Position numbers and translations under genes: made by a program. The notes under the pieces are model-generated. The model was not told the origin of the DNA and did no database searches. It saw only the letters and a program-made list of their open reading frames with translations. 34,335 nt of DNA from JBBQVO01 sp038211505. GTDB taxonomy: Bacteria > Chloroflexota > Dehalococcoidia > DSTF01 > JACRBR01. This document shows, piece by piece, positions 22,538 to 31,600 of the stretch (positions are counted from its first letter, which is position 1; every line of letters starts with the position of its first letter). Location of the stretch: contig JBBQVO010000011.1 in assembly GCA_038211505.1 (NCBI GenBank), positions 1 to 34,335 on the forward strand, given 5' to 3'.

Positions 22538-25390
22538 ATGCTGCGGTTGTCCCCGCCACGGTTTGGAGTGATTTTGCTTACGCGCTTGCTGGGCGGGTTG
22601 CTGTTGGCGTTGGTTGTGGCGCCGTTGCTGGTGCGTGGGGCGACGGCGCCTCGGGTCGCGCTGGCGGCGGCGGGGGATATTGCGACGATCTCGGGTGGCG
22701 GCGTTGGGGATGGCGGGGCGCCGGCGAATGCGGCGATCAACCCATCCGGCATCGCGACGGACGGCTCGGGCAACATCTATGTCGCGGACAGCACGAATTG
22801 CCGCATCCGGAAGATCAGCGGCGGCGCGATCTCGACGATCGCCGGGACGGGCGTCTGCGGCTACGGCGGCGATGGCGGGCTGGCGACGAGCGCGCAGCTC
22901 AACTTTCCGGGCGGCGTGACGATCGACGCGGGCGGTGTCATCTACATCGGCGACACGGTGAATTGCCGGGTGCGGAAGATCGCGGGCGGCACGATCACGA
23001 CGGTGGCGGGTTCGGGCTTCTGCTCATACTCGGGCGACGCGGGGCCGGCGACGGCGGCGGCGTTGAGCTCGCCGCGCGGCGTGGCGATCAGCGGCGGTGT
23101 GCTGTACATCGCCGATGGGGACAACTGCCGCATCCGCGCCGTTAACGCCGGGACGATCTCGACGTTCGCCGGCAGCGGCGTCTGCGGCTACGCCGGCGAC
23201 AGCGGCGCGGCGTCCCTGGCGCGCATCGGGCATCCGTACGCGCTCGCCGTGGACACTACGGGCACGCTGTACATCGCCGACAGCGACAACTGCCGCATCC
23301 GCGTCGTCGTCATGCCGTCGGCGGCGATCGCGACGGCGGCGGGCAACGGAACGTGCGCATTCGGCGCCGACGGCGGGCCGGCGACGTCCACGTCGTTTAA
23401 TCATCCGAAAGGCGTGAGCGCGAACGCCGCGGGCGACGTGCTGATCGCCGACAGCGACAACTGCCGCATCCGCAAGCTGACGTATCCGACGACGACGATC
23501 ACGACCGTCGCGGGCAACGGATCGTGCGGCTATGCCGGCGACGGCGGCAGCGCGACATCGGCGCTGCTGCGACAGCCGCGCGGCGTCGCGGCGGCGGCGT
23601 CCGGCACGAACTTCTACGTTTCTGATACGGCGAACTGCCGTGTGCGGAGCGTCACGTCGGGCACGATCGCGCTGCTCGCGGGCACCGGATTCTGTGCGTA
23701 CGGCGGCGATGGCGGCGCGGCGACGAACGCGGCGATGGCGATCAACCCCGGTGGCGTGGCCGTTGACACCGGCGGCAACATCTACATCAGTGACACGAAC
23801 AACTGCCGGATCCGCAAGATCGCGAGTGGCGTGATCTCGACAATCGCGGGTACGGGCGTGTGCGCGTTCGGCGGCGATGGTGGCGCGGCGACGGCGGCGA
23901 CGCTCGATATGCCGGGCGGGATCGCGCTCGATGCCGCAGGCGCGCTGTACGTCGCAGACACGAACAACTGCCGCATCCGCAAGATCGCGAGCGGCGTGAT
24001 CACGACCTTCGGCGGGACGAGTGTCTGCGGCTACAACGGCGACGGCACGGCGACGAGCGTGCAGCTCAACTATCCGCAGGGCATCGCTGTCTCCGGCACG
24101 ACTGTGTACGTCGCCGACACGCTGAACTGTCGCGTCCGCAAGATCAGCGGCGGCGCGCTGACGACGATCGCCGGTAGCGGCGCGTGCTCATTCTCCGGCG
24201 ATCACGGCAAGGCGACGCTGGCGGCCCTGACGTTTCCGCAAGGCGTCGCGATCGACACGTTCGGCAATGTGTACATCGCCGATACGGTGAACTGCCGCAT
24301 CCGGCGCGTGACGGCGACGATGATCACGACGATCGCCGGCACGGCGACGTGCGGCCTCGGCGGCGACGGCGGGCCGGCGGCGAGCGCGTCGGTCAATCAG
24401 CCGTCGGGCGTCGCCGTCGACGCGAGCGGCAACGTGTACGTCGCGGACACGGCCGATTGCCGCGTGCGGATGATCGGCGGCGGCGCGATCATCACGATCG
24501 CCGGCGTCGGCATCGGCGGGACGACCGGTTGCGGATTCGGTGGCGACGGCGCGGCGGCGACGGGCGCGCTGCTCAACCAGCCGCGCGCGGTTGCCGTCGA
24601 CGCGACCGGCGCCGTGCTGATCGCCGACGGCCTCAATGCGCGCATCCGGCGGATCACGCCGGGCGCCGATGCGGATGGCGACGGGGTGGCGAACATCAGC
24701 GATAACTGCGTGGCGGTGGCGAACGCGGGGCAACAGAACAACGACCGCAACTTCATCGACCTGCCAGCGTCGAAGCCGTACGACGACCTCACGCGCGCGA
24801 ACTCCGACACGATCGGCGACGCCTGCGATCCCGACGACGACAACGACGGCCTGGCCGACGGCGCGGAGTCGCAGCTGGGGCCGGGCGGCGCGAGCCACGC
24901 GCTCTGTCCGACAGCAAGCGCGAATACTGATCCGATGAAGTCCGATACCGACGGCGATCGGGTGCTCGACGGCGCGGAGTGCGCGCTGGGCAGCGATCCG
25001 GCGAACGCGGCATCGAAGCCGGCGAACCCGGCGCCGGGCACCGATCCGGACGCCGACGGGCTGAGCACGGCGTTCGAGATGACGATCGGCACGAACCCGG
25101 GTGTCGCTGACAGCGACGGCGACGGCGTGCGCGACGGCGTAGAGGTGAAGGGCTATGGCACGGATCCGCTGAGCGCGAACACAGACGCCGACGGCTGTGG
25201 CGACGGCCGCGAGATCGCGTCGGTGGACGCCAACATGACGGTGAACTCGACGGATCTGCAGCAGGTCGCGGTCGCGTTCGGGCCATCGACGAGCCCGGGC
25301 TACATCCTCGACTTCGACATGGACAAGAACGGGACGATCAACTCGACGGATCTCCAGTTCACAGCGACGCGGTTTGGCGGCTGCCCGTGA
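22538..25390 (+). CDS. Secreted NHL-repeat protein with TSP3 and dockerin-like C-terminus
   Basis: A 950-aa exported protein. A signal peptide (LLGGLLLALVVAPLLV) is followed by 12 NHL-type repeats of about 52 residues (about 46-705), each with a GDGGxAT segment, a GVAVDxxGNxYIAD strand and a closing NCRIRK-like motif. Thrombospondin type 3 repeats follow (about 706-885), then a dockerin-like pair of Ca loops (about 885-950) closely similar to the end of the 14627-18778 protein. NHL repeats form beta-propellers that bind proteins or ligands, and 12 repeats suggest two six-bladed propellers. Each repeat contributes two cysteines. ATG 22538 follows a G-rich GAGGGGGG; the frame extends upstream to 22202 and an ATG at 22499 is an alternative. 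Confidence 0.85.
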   Translation: MLRLSPPRFGVILLTRLLGGLLLALVVAPLLVRGATAPRVALAAAGDIATISGGGVGDGGAPANAAINPSGIATDGSGNIYVADSTNCRIRKISGGAISTIAGTGVCGYGGDGGLATSAQLNFPGGVTIDAGGVIYIGDTVNCRVRKIAGGTITTVAGSGFCSYSGDAGPATAAALSSPRGVAISGGVLYIADGDNCRIRAVNAGTISTFAGSGVCGYAGDSGAASLARIGHPYALAVDTTGTLYIADSDNCRIRVVVMPSAAIATAAGNGTCAFGADGGPATSTSFNHPKGVSANAAGDVLIADSDNCRIRKLTYPTTTITTVAGNGSCGYAGDGGSATSALLRQPRGVAAAASGTNFYVSDTANCRVRSVTSGTIALLAGTGFCAYGGDGGAATNAAMAINPGGVAVDTGGNIYISDTNNCRIRKIASGVISTIAGTGVCAFGGDGGAATAATLDMPGGIALDAAGALYVADTNNCRIRKIASGVITTFGGTSVCGYNGDGTATSVQLNYPQGIAVSGTTVYVADTLNCRVRKISGGALTTIAGSGACSFSGDHGKATLAALTFPQGVAIDTFGNVYIADTVNCRIRRVTATMITTIAGTATCGLGGDGGPAASASVNQPSGVAVDASGNVYVADTADCRVRMIGGGAIITIAGVGIGGTTGCGFGGDGAAATGALLNQPRAVAVDATGAVLIADGLNARIRRITPGADADGDGVANISDNCVAVANAGQQNNDRNFIDLPASKPYDDLTRANSDTIGDACDPDDDNDGLADGAESQLGPGGASHALCPTASANTDPMKSDTDGDRVLDGAECALGSDPANAASKPANPAPGTDPDADGLSTAFEMTIGTNPGVADSDGDGVRDGVEVKGYGTDPLSANTDADGCGDGREIASVDANMTVNSTDLQQVAVAFGPSTSPGYILDFDMDKNGTINSTDLQFTATRFGGCP

Positions 25391-25398
25391 CGTTCGAT

Positions 25399-25500
25399 TA
25401 ACCACGAAGGTCACGAAGGGATCGGATCCACGAAGGGCCACGAAGCGGCACGAAGGGTGGGGAAGGGACGATCCACTATGAGCGCGAAGAGCACGAAGGG
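25399..25500. repeat. CACGAAGG direct-repeat cluster after the NHL gene
   Basis: Begins TAACCACGAAGGTCACGAAG and carries five or more CACGAAG units. A near copy (26787-26851) follows ssuD in the same orientation and also starts within a few bases of a stop codon. Confidence 0.75.
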
Positions 25501-25636
25501 GTTGTTGGGTCGGCTCCGAGCGTCGATCCAGAGAAAACGATTGACGACGAGCGCGAAGCGTCAGCTTGGAGACTCGTTCGTGACAGCGCGCTTGTGGCCG
25601 GCGAGCGTGGCGCTACGGTGAGCTATTCTGACCGAC

Positions 25637-25666
25637 GACGGGCGGCCACACGGGGCCGCCCCTACG
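25637..25666 (+). repeat. Intergenic palindromic element, copy 2
   Basis: GACGGGCGGCCACACGGGGC followed by CGCCCCTACG. GGGCGGCC (25640-25647) pairs with GGCCGCCC (25654-25661) around a 6-nt loop. It lies 26 bp before ssuD. Confidence 0.75.
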
Positions 25667-25691
25667 TTGGTATGTCGACGGATGGGGTGAC

Positions 25692-26789
25692 ATGATGATT
25701 GATTTTGGGTGGTTTTTGCCGACGATGGGGGATAACGAGATCGTCGGGCCGGCGACGCGGGAGCCGACGCTGGACTATCTGGTGCGGTGCGCGCAAACGG
25801 CGGAGGATGCTGGCTTCGTGTTCATGCTGGTGCCGGTGGGGACGACGTGCGAGGACGCCTGGCTGGCGGCCGGCATGGTGGCTTCGCGGACGGACAAGAT
25901 GAAGTTTCTCGTCGCGATGCGGCCCGGGTTTGTGTCGCCGACGGTCGCCGCCAAGATGTCGAACACGGTCGATCAGCTGACGCGCGGGCGGGTGCTGATC
26001 AACGTCGTCACCGGTGGCTTTCCGGCGGAGCTGGCGGCGGACGGCGATTTCACGGAGCACGACGCGCGCTACGACCGGACGCAGGAGTTCATGCAGGTCG
26101 TGCGCAAGGCGTGGATCGAGCCGAAGTCGTGGAATCACGAGGGGCGCTTCTATAAGGTCGAGCGCGGCAACGTGTTTCCGAAGCCGTATCAGCAGCCGCA
26201 GCCGCCGTTCTACTTCGGCGGCGCATCGGACGCGGCGAAAGAAGTCGGCGCGGCGGAGACGGATGTCTATCTGTTGTGGGGCGAGACGATTCCGCAGGTG
26301 CGCGAGCGGATCGCCGACATGCGCGAGCGCGCCGGCAAGCTCGGACGGACGTTGCGGTTCGGCATGCGCGTGCTCGTCTGCGTGCGCGAGACGGAGGCGG
26401 AGGCGCGCGCGGCGGCCGAGGCGCTTGTCGCGGAGGTGCCAGATAACTTCGAGGGGAAGATGCAGCGGCACATGAGCGGCGCCGACTCGGAGGGCGAGAA
26501 GCGGCAGCGCGAACTTCGCGAGCAGGGCGACTGGATCGGGCCAAATCTGTGGACCGGGATCGGGCGCGCGCGGCTCGGCGTCGGGCTGGCGATCGTCGGT
26601 TCGGGCGAGCAGGTGGCGGCTCGGCTGCGGGAGTACGTCGATGAGGGCATCGATACGTTCATCCTCAGCGGGTATCCGCATCTGGAGGAGTCGGAGCGTT
26701 TCGGGCGATATGTGATGCCGCATTTTCGCGGCGAAGCGACGGTGCCTGCGGCGGCGCCGGCTGAGCGCGCGCTGGCTGCGACGGTTTAA
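25692..26789 (+). CDS. ssuD: FMNH2-dependent alkanesulfonate monooxygenase, SsuD-type
   Basis: A 365-aa luciferase-like monooxygenase that releases sulfite from alkanesulfonates using reduced FMN. Diagnostic SsuD segments are MRPGFVSPTVAAKMSNTVDQ, RGRVLINVVTGG, YFGGASDAAKEVGA, DVYLLWGE and the late FILSGYPHLEE. Length is close to the family norm. The start is one of two adjacent ATGs (25692 or 25695); the upstream GGGGTG is a weak ribosome site. ssuE follows 284 bp downstream on the same strand across repeat elements, giving an enzyme and flavin-reductase pair. No ssuABC sulfonate transporter is in the window. A related role on dimethylsulfone-type substrates cannot be excluded. Confidence 0.93.
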   Translation: MMIDFGWFLPTMGDNEIVGPATREPTLDYLVRCAQTAEDAGFVFMLVPVGTTCEDAWLAAGMVASRTDKMKFLVAMRPGFVSPTVAAKMSNTVDQLTRGRVLINVVTGGFPAELAADGDFTEHDARYDRTQEFMQVVRKAWIEPKSWNHEGRFYKVERGNVFPKPYQQPQPPFYFGGASDAAKEVGAAETDVYLLWGETIPQVRERIADMRERAGKLGRTLRFGMRVLVCVRETEAEARAAAEALVAEVPDNFEGKMQRHMSGADSEGEKRQRELREQGDWIGPNLWTGIGRARLGVGLAIVGSGEQVAARLREYVDEGIDTFILSGYPHLEESERFGRYVMPHFRGEATVPAAAPAERALAATV

Positions 26790-26851
26790 CCACGAAGGGC
26801 ACGAAGGAACGGGTTGGGATCCACGAAGGGCCACGAAGGATCACGAAGGGT
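26787..26851. repeat. CACGAAGG direct-repeat cluster after ssuD
   Basis: Begins TAACCACGAAGGGCACGAAG at the ssuD stop and carries five CACGAAG units. It shares GATCCACGAAGGGCCACGAAG-type order with the cluster at 25399. Confidence 0.75.
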
Positions 26852-26871
26852 TGAGGGCGGCGACTGGGTTC

Positions 26872-26929
26872 GTAGGGATGTGGCTTTAGCCCCGTCCGGG
26901 GTCGGACGGAGCTGAAGCTGCGTCCCTAC
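26872..26929. repeat. Long imperfect palindrome between ssuD and ssuE
   Basis: Arms of 26 bp at 26872-26897 (starting GTAGGGATGTGGCTTTAGCC) and 26904-26929 around a 6-nt loop. Arm 1 differs from the complement of arm 2 at five places; four would still pair as G:U in RNA. Confidence 0.75.
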
Positions 26930-26978
26930 TTCCTCCGGGCGACGATTGGCGGCCGCGAACATCGCGCGTGGCGACCAC

Positions 26979-27008
26979 CGCGGGCGGCCACATCGGGCCG
27001 CCCCTACG
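26979..27008 (+). repeat. Intergenic palindromic element, copy 3
   Basis: Contains GGGCGGCCACATCGGGCCGC then CCCTACG, matching copy 2 at nearly all positions with the same stem arms. It lies between ssuD and ssuE. Confidence 0.75.
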
Positions 27009-27073
27009 AATCTGACGTCGGGGCGCGCCTCGCGCTCTCGGTGCTCTGTTTAATCGACGCTGAGGAGTGATGT

Positions 27074-27592
27074 ATGCAAGTCGTGGGGATATCGGGGAGT
27101 CCGCGGGCGCCTTCGAAGTCGAAGACGTTGGCGGAGTTGATGCTGGCGGCGTTTGGGCGCGAGGGGTGCACGACATCGATGATCGATGTCGCGGCGCTGC
27201 CGGCGGAGGCGCTTGTGGCGCGCGGCGCACCTTCGGCGGAGCTTGATGCGGCGATCGCGGCCGTCGGCGCTGCGCGCGTTGTGGTTGCGGCGTCGCCGAC
27301 GTATCGAGCGCTTTATACGGGCGTGATGAAGGCATTCTTCGATCTGATGCCGCCGGCGCATCTTGCGGGCAAGATCTGTGTGCCGATTCAGACGGGCGCG
27401 GCGCCGCAGCACTTTCTGACGATCGAGTACGGGATGAAGCCGCTGTTCGCGAGCCTCGACGGCGTGGCGATCGCCGGCGTGTATGCGACGGATGAGCAGT
27501 TCACGGACGGCGCACCGGACGAGAAGCTGCTGGCGCGGATCAACAGCGTGGCGCTGACGGCGGCGACGCTCGCTCGCGCGGCGGGCGGGTGA
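27074..27592 (+). CDS. ssuE: NADPH-dependent FMN reductase, SsuE-type
   Basis: A 172-aa flavodoxin-fold reductase that supplies FMNH2 to the SsuD monooxygenase. The phosphate-binding loop is VVGISGSPRAPSKSKTL at the N-terminus. ASPTYRALYTGVMKAFFDLM and a PIQTGAAPQHFLTIEYGMKP segment are characteristic of SsuE/MsuE-like reductases. GAGGAG precedes the ATG at good spacing. It follows ssuD on the same strand and overlaps the next gene by a base (TGATG), so it is coexpressed with the HAD hydrolase. Confidence 0.92.
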   Translation: MQVVGISGSPRAPSKSKTLAELMLAAFGREGCTTSMIDVAALPAEALVARGAPSAELDAAIAAVGAARVVVAASPTYRALYTGVMKAFFDLMPPAHLAGKICVPIQTGAAPQHFLTIEYGMKPLFASLDGVAIAGVYATDEQFTDGAPDEKLLARINSVALTAATLARAAGG

Positions 27593-28155
27593 TGCGGATC
27601 GCATTCGACTTCGACGGCGTGTTGTGCCTGACGCCGTTCGGGCGGCTGGCGGTGCACAAGCCATCGCCGGTGCCCGATCTGCCGGCGGACTATGCGGCGC
27701 TGTACGACCAGGCGCGATCGTCGAATCCGCTGCGACTGGCGGTTGAGTACGCGCGGTTCGGCTGGCGGCGGAGCGCGCCGGATGCGGCGACGGTGCTGCG
27801 CGATCTATCGTCGAAGCACGAGATCTACATCGTCACCGGGCGCGGCTGGGAGGGCGAGCCGCTGCTCCGTCGGTGGTTGCGTGCGCGGCAGCTCGACGAT
27901 CGGATAGCCGGCGTGCGGATGGCGCCGCCAGGGCTGCGGCCGGCGCAGCACAAGCTGGCGACGGCGCGGCTGCTCGGCATCGACGCCCACATCGACGACG
28001 ACCCGCGAACGGCGTATCACCTCGCCGAGCAGGGCGTGCCGCAGGTGTACCTGCTCGACCATGCGGGGGCGCACGGCGATGCGCCGCTGCCGGAGCGGCT
28101 GGCGATCGTGCGGTCGCTGCGGGAGTTTGCGCAGCGGATGGGGAGTCGCGGATAG
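27592..28155 (+). CDS. HAD-superfamily hydrolase
   Basis: A 187-aa small phosphatase-like protein. Motif I is IAFDFDGVLCL with the nucleophilic aspartate followed by the acid aspartate two residues on. Motif II is the threonine in YIVTGRGWEG, motif III the lysine in AQHKLATARLLG, and motif IV DAHIDDDPRTA. The short cap and overall length recall the 5'(3')-deoxyribonucleotidase-like NagD/NT5C group, but the substrate is not evident. The ATG at 27592 overlaps the ssuE stop; an in-frame GTG sits one codon earlier. Its tie to sulfonate use is only positional. Confidence 0.85.
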   Translation: MRIAFDFDGVLCLTPFGRLAVHKPSPVPDLPADYAALYDQARSSNPLRLAVEYARFGWRRSAPDAATVLRDLSSKHEIYIVTGRGWEGEPLLRRWLRARQLDDRIAGVRMAPPGLRPAQHKLATARLLGIDAHIDDDPRTAYHLAEQGVPQVYLLDHAGAHGDAPLPERLAIVRSLREFAQRMGSRG

Positions 28156-28690
28156 CTGTTGGCCTGGCTGTTAGGCACGGGTAGGGCCGAGCGCACGGCG
28201 TCCTCCTGCGACGGATCTTCGACGGTCGTGCCACATGAGAGTCGGCGTCCGCGAGCGGGTAAGTTGCGGTGACGGGCAGTGAACAGGCGGGGCGCCTATC
28301 CTACGCGCGTCGGTGGCCGGCGCGAACGTCGATTCGATGCGTGCCGCATTCTCGGCGCCAATCTCGATAGGCCGTTGGTGATCGTCAATGCCGTCGGGGC
28401 GGGTGCTACCGATCTTTCGGGGCATGGCATAACATGGCCGAACCGGCGCAGCCGTGCTTGCGATGCCTGGCGAACGACGATGGCGACTGCACTTGCCAGG
28501 GTGATTCCCGCGATCCGAGACATCCGAGGTGACCGACGAAGATTCTTCACTGCGTTCAGAATGACAGGGTGTGCGGTCAGAGTGACAGGGTGCGCGGTCA
28601 GATTGGCGGCATTGCTGACGGACGGCGGTCGGGCGGCAGGCAACCGTGTCGGGCGTGCGGGCGCGGATCTGCGATGTTAGTCGGCGGGCG
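28156..28690. other. Intergenic region with repeat elements
   Basis: About 535 bases before the permease gene. It carries a GATTCTTCACTGCGTTCAGA plus ATGACAGGG element (28539-28569), whose GTGACAGGG tail is repeated once more (to about 28601). This is a widespread bacterial intergenic repeat. The 133-codon frame over it (28279-28680) is rejected as a gene because it translates through the repeat and is arginine-rich. Confidence 0.5.
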
Positions 28691-31600
28691 ATGAGCGAGT
28701 TTCTTGGGGTGCCGATCACGACGATTATGATCGTGTTGCTGGCGCTGCTCGTGGTGGCGCTGGCGTCGGTGGCGCTGGTGTGGGTGCGGAACCCGATCTT
28801 GTTCAGCATCGGGCTGCGGAACATTCCGCGGCGGCGAGCGCAGTCGACGCTGATCGTGCTCGGGTTGATGCTGTCGACGGTGATCATCTCCGCCGCATTT
28901 TCGACGGGCGACACGGTCAACTACAGCATCACGAACGACACGTTCGACAAGCTCGGCCACGTCGACGAGCTCTTCCAGGTGAAGGCGAACCGCACGTCGC
29001 CGAGCCTGACGCAGGAGCAGATCTTGCCGCCGGGCACGATCTCACAGACGAATGTCAACGAGCTCGTCGCCGATCTCAACGGCAGCGACGACGTCGACGG
29101 CGTGCTGCCGGGGCTGCGCTTTCCGGCGCCGGTGCTCAACGAAGACGAGAAACTCAACGCGCCGCAGGTTGTTGTCATCGGCCTCGACGCGAAGAATATC
29201 GGCGGCTTCGAGAGCGACATCCTGACGCCGCAGGGCGCGCCGCTCGACATCAAGCAGCTGCAACGCAACGAAGCGCTGGCGAACGTCTCGCTGCGCGACA
29301 CGCTGAAGATCAAGCCGAATCAGCGGCTCGACATCTTCACGAACGGAACGCCGCGCACGGTGACGGTTGTCGGGTTCGTGCAGGACAAGTTTCTTTCTGG
29401 CTGGACGCAAGGGGCGGCGAACGGGCTGCTCGTCAACCTGCCGACAGCGCAATTCCTGTACGGCAAGCAGAATCAGGTCGGCTTCGTTGCGATCTCGAAC
29501 ACAGGCGGCGTGCGCGACAGCGTCGGGCGGACCGCCGCCGTCACCCTGGCGATCGAGAAGGACTTCGGGCAGTCGCGCTTCGAGGTGAGTCAGATCAAGA
29601 GCGACCGCATCGCGCGGGCGAAGGAGGTTGGCTCGAACATGGCGGCGATCTTCGTCGTGCTGGGGCTGTTCTCCATCGCCGCGGGGCTGCTGCTGGTGTT
29701 TCTGATCCTCGTGACGCTCTCGGCTGAGCGGCGGCCGGAGATGGGGATGTCGCGGGCGATCGGCATGAAGCGTCTGCAACTGATCGAGTCGTTCATGGCG
29801 GAGGGGATGGCGTACAGCGTGACGTCGGCGCTGGCGGGCGCGGCGATCGGCGTCGGCGTCTCGGTCGCGATGACGCGGGCGATGCAATACATCTTCAACC
29901 GCTTTGACGTCGCGATCGTCTTCCACGTCACGCCGCAGAGCATCGTCGTCGCGTATTGCATCGGCGTCGTGCTGACGTTCGTGACGGTCGTGCTGTCGGC
30001 GTGGCGCGTCAGCAACCTGAGCATCGTCGCGGCGATCCGGGAGGTCAACGAGCCGGCGCCGCGCGCGACGGGGCGGCTCTCCGGCATCTTCGGCGCGGCG
30101 CTCGTCGTCGCCGGCATCGGGCTGACGGTATGGGGAGCGACGTCCGGCAGCGCGTACAAGATCGGTATCGGCGCGTCGCTGGCGCTGATCGGCGGCGCAT
30201 TCGTCGCGCGATCGTTCGGGCGCGGCGAGCGGCCGGTGTTCACCGCGGCGAGCCTGGGCGTGCTGGTGTTGTGGGTGCTCGTCGCCGGCGACAATCTGCA
30301 TGCGCTGACGGGCACACTGAACCCGGGCCTCGACACGTTCTTCGTTGGCGGCGTGCTGATGGTGGCGGCGGCGACGCTGATCGTGATCTACAACGCCGAT
30401 GTGCTGCTCGGCGCGCTGAACGGCTTCGGCCTGATCTTTTCGCGGGCGGTGCCGGCCGTCCGGACGTCGATCGCGTATCCGCTGGCGAACAAGCTACGGA
30501 CCGGCATGACGATCGCGATGCTGTCGCTCGTCATCTTCGCGCTGGTGATGATCTCGACGATGAGCATCAACTTCCGGCGCCTGTTCCTGAGCTCCGACTC
30601 GCGCGGCGGTTGGGATCTACAGGTGCAGGAGCTGCCGTCGAACCCCTTCCCGTCGGACTCGCAGGGCAACCCGCTCGGCGCGATCGGAGAAGCGCTCGAC
30701 CGCAACTTCTACGACACGAAGAAGATCGAGGCCGTCGCGCAGGTTGTGATCGGCAACGAGCGCTCGACGCAGATCGCCCAGCTGGACGCCAACAACCAGG
30801 AGATGACGCGCAAGCCGTTCCGAATCGTCGGCGCGGACGCGACGTTCCTCGAGCAGAATACGATCGGGCTGCAGGCGCGGTCGAAGGACTATGCCAGCGA
30901 CCGCGCGGTGTGGGACGCGGTGCGCGACGATGGCAACGACGCCGTGATCGACGGTAGCGTCGTGCCCGGCATCAACTATGCGAACGTGACGGAGTCGCGA
31001 TTTACGCTCGACGGTTACAAGAGCGGGACGAAGACGTTTACGCCGTTCCCGATGATCATCAGCGAGACCGGCACGGGCAAAACGAAGGCCGTGCGGATCA
31101 TCGGCATCATGAACCGCGGGCCGAGCGAGACGTATCAGGGTTTGTGGATCAACCTCGACTCGGCTGGCAAGGCGTTCTCGACGCCGACGGGTCACTTCTA
31201 CATGCGGCTCGCACCGGGGGTGGACTCCGTCGTCGAGGCGCAGAAGGTCGAAACGGCGCTGGCGCAGAACGGCGTCTCGGCGACATCGATCCAGCGGGAG
31301 GTCGAGAAGTCGCAAGCGCTGAGCAGCGCCTTCTTCTACCTCGTGCAGGGGTTCATGGGGCTGGGCCTGCTCGTCGGACTCGGCGCGCTCGGGGTGATCG
31401 CGTTCCGCACCGTCGTCGAGCGGCGGCAGCAGATCGGCCTGATGCGGGCGATCGGCTTCAGCCGGATGAACATCGCTCTGACGTTCCTGCTGGAGTCGGC
31501 GTTCATCGCCTTTTTGGGCATCGTCAACGGCGTCTGGCTGGCGCTGCTGCTGGCGAACCGCCTGCTGAGCAGCCAGCAGTTCAGCACGGCCGGATTCACG

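Noticed and set aside
22680..24660. Regular repetition suggesting a CRISPR array or minisatellite
   Set aside because: The roughly 156-bp periodicity is in frame and encodes NHL repeats with conserved residues and variable codons; there are no identical repeats with unique spacers.
24188..25441. 417-codon minus-strand frame opposite the NHL gene end
   Set aside because: Low-information R/A/V-rich translation on the strand opposite a clear TSP3/dockerin coding region.
25692..28155. Complete ssu operon with transporter
   Set aside because: Only the monooxygenase and the flavin reductase are present; the third gene is a HAD hydrolase, not an ABC component.
28279..28680. 133-codon frame before the permease gene
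   Set aside because: It reads through a common intergenic repeat, has no ribosome site and no recognisable domain.
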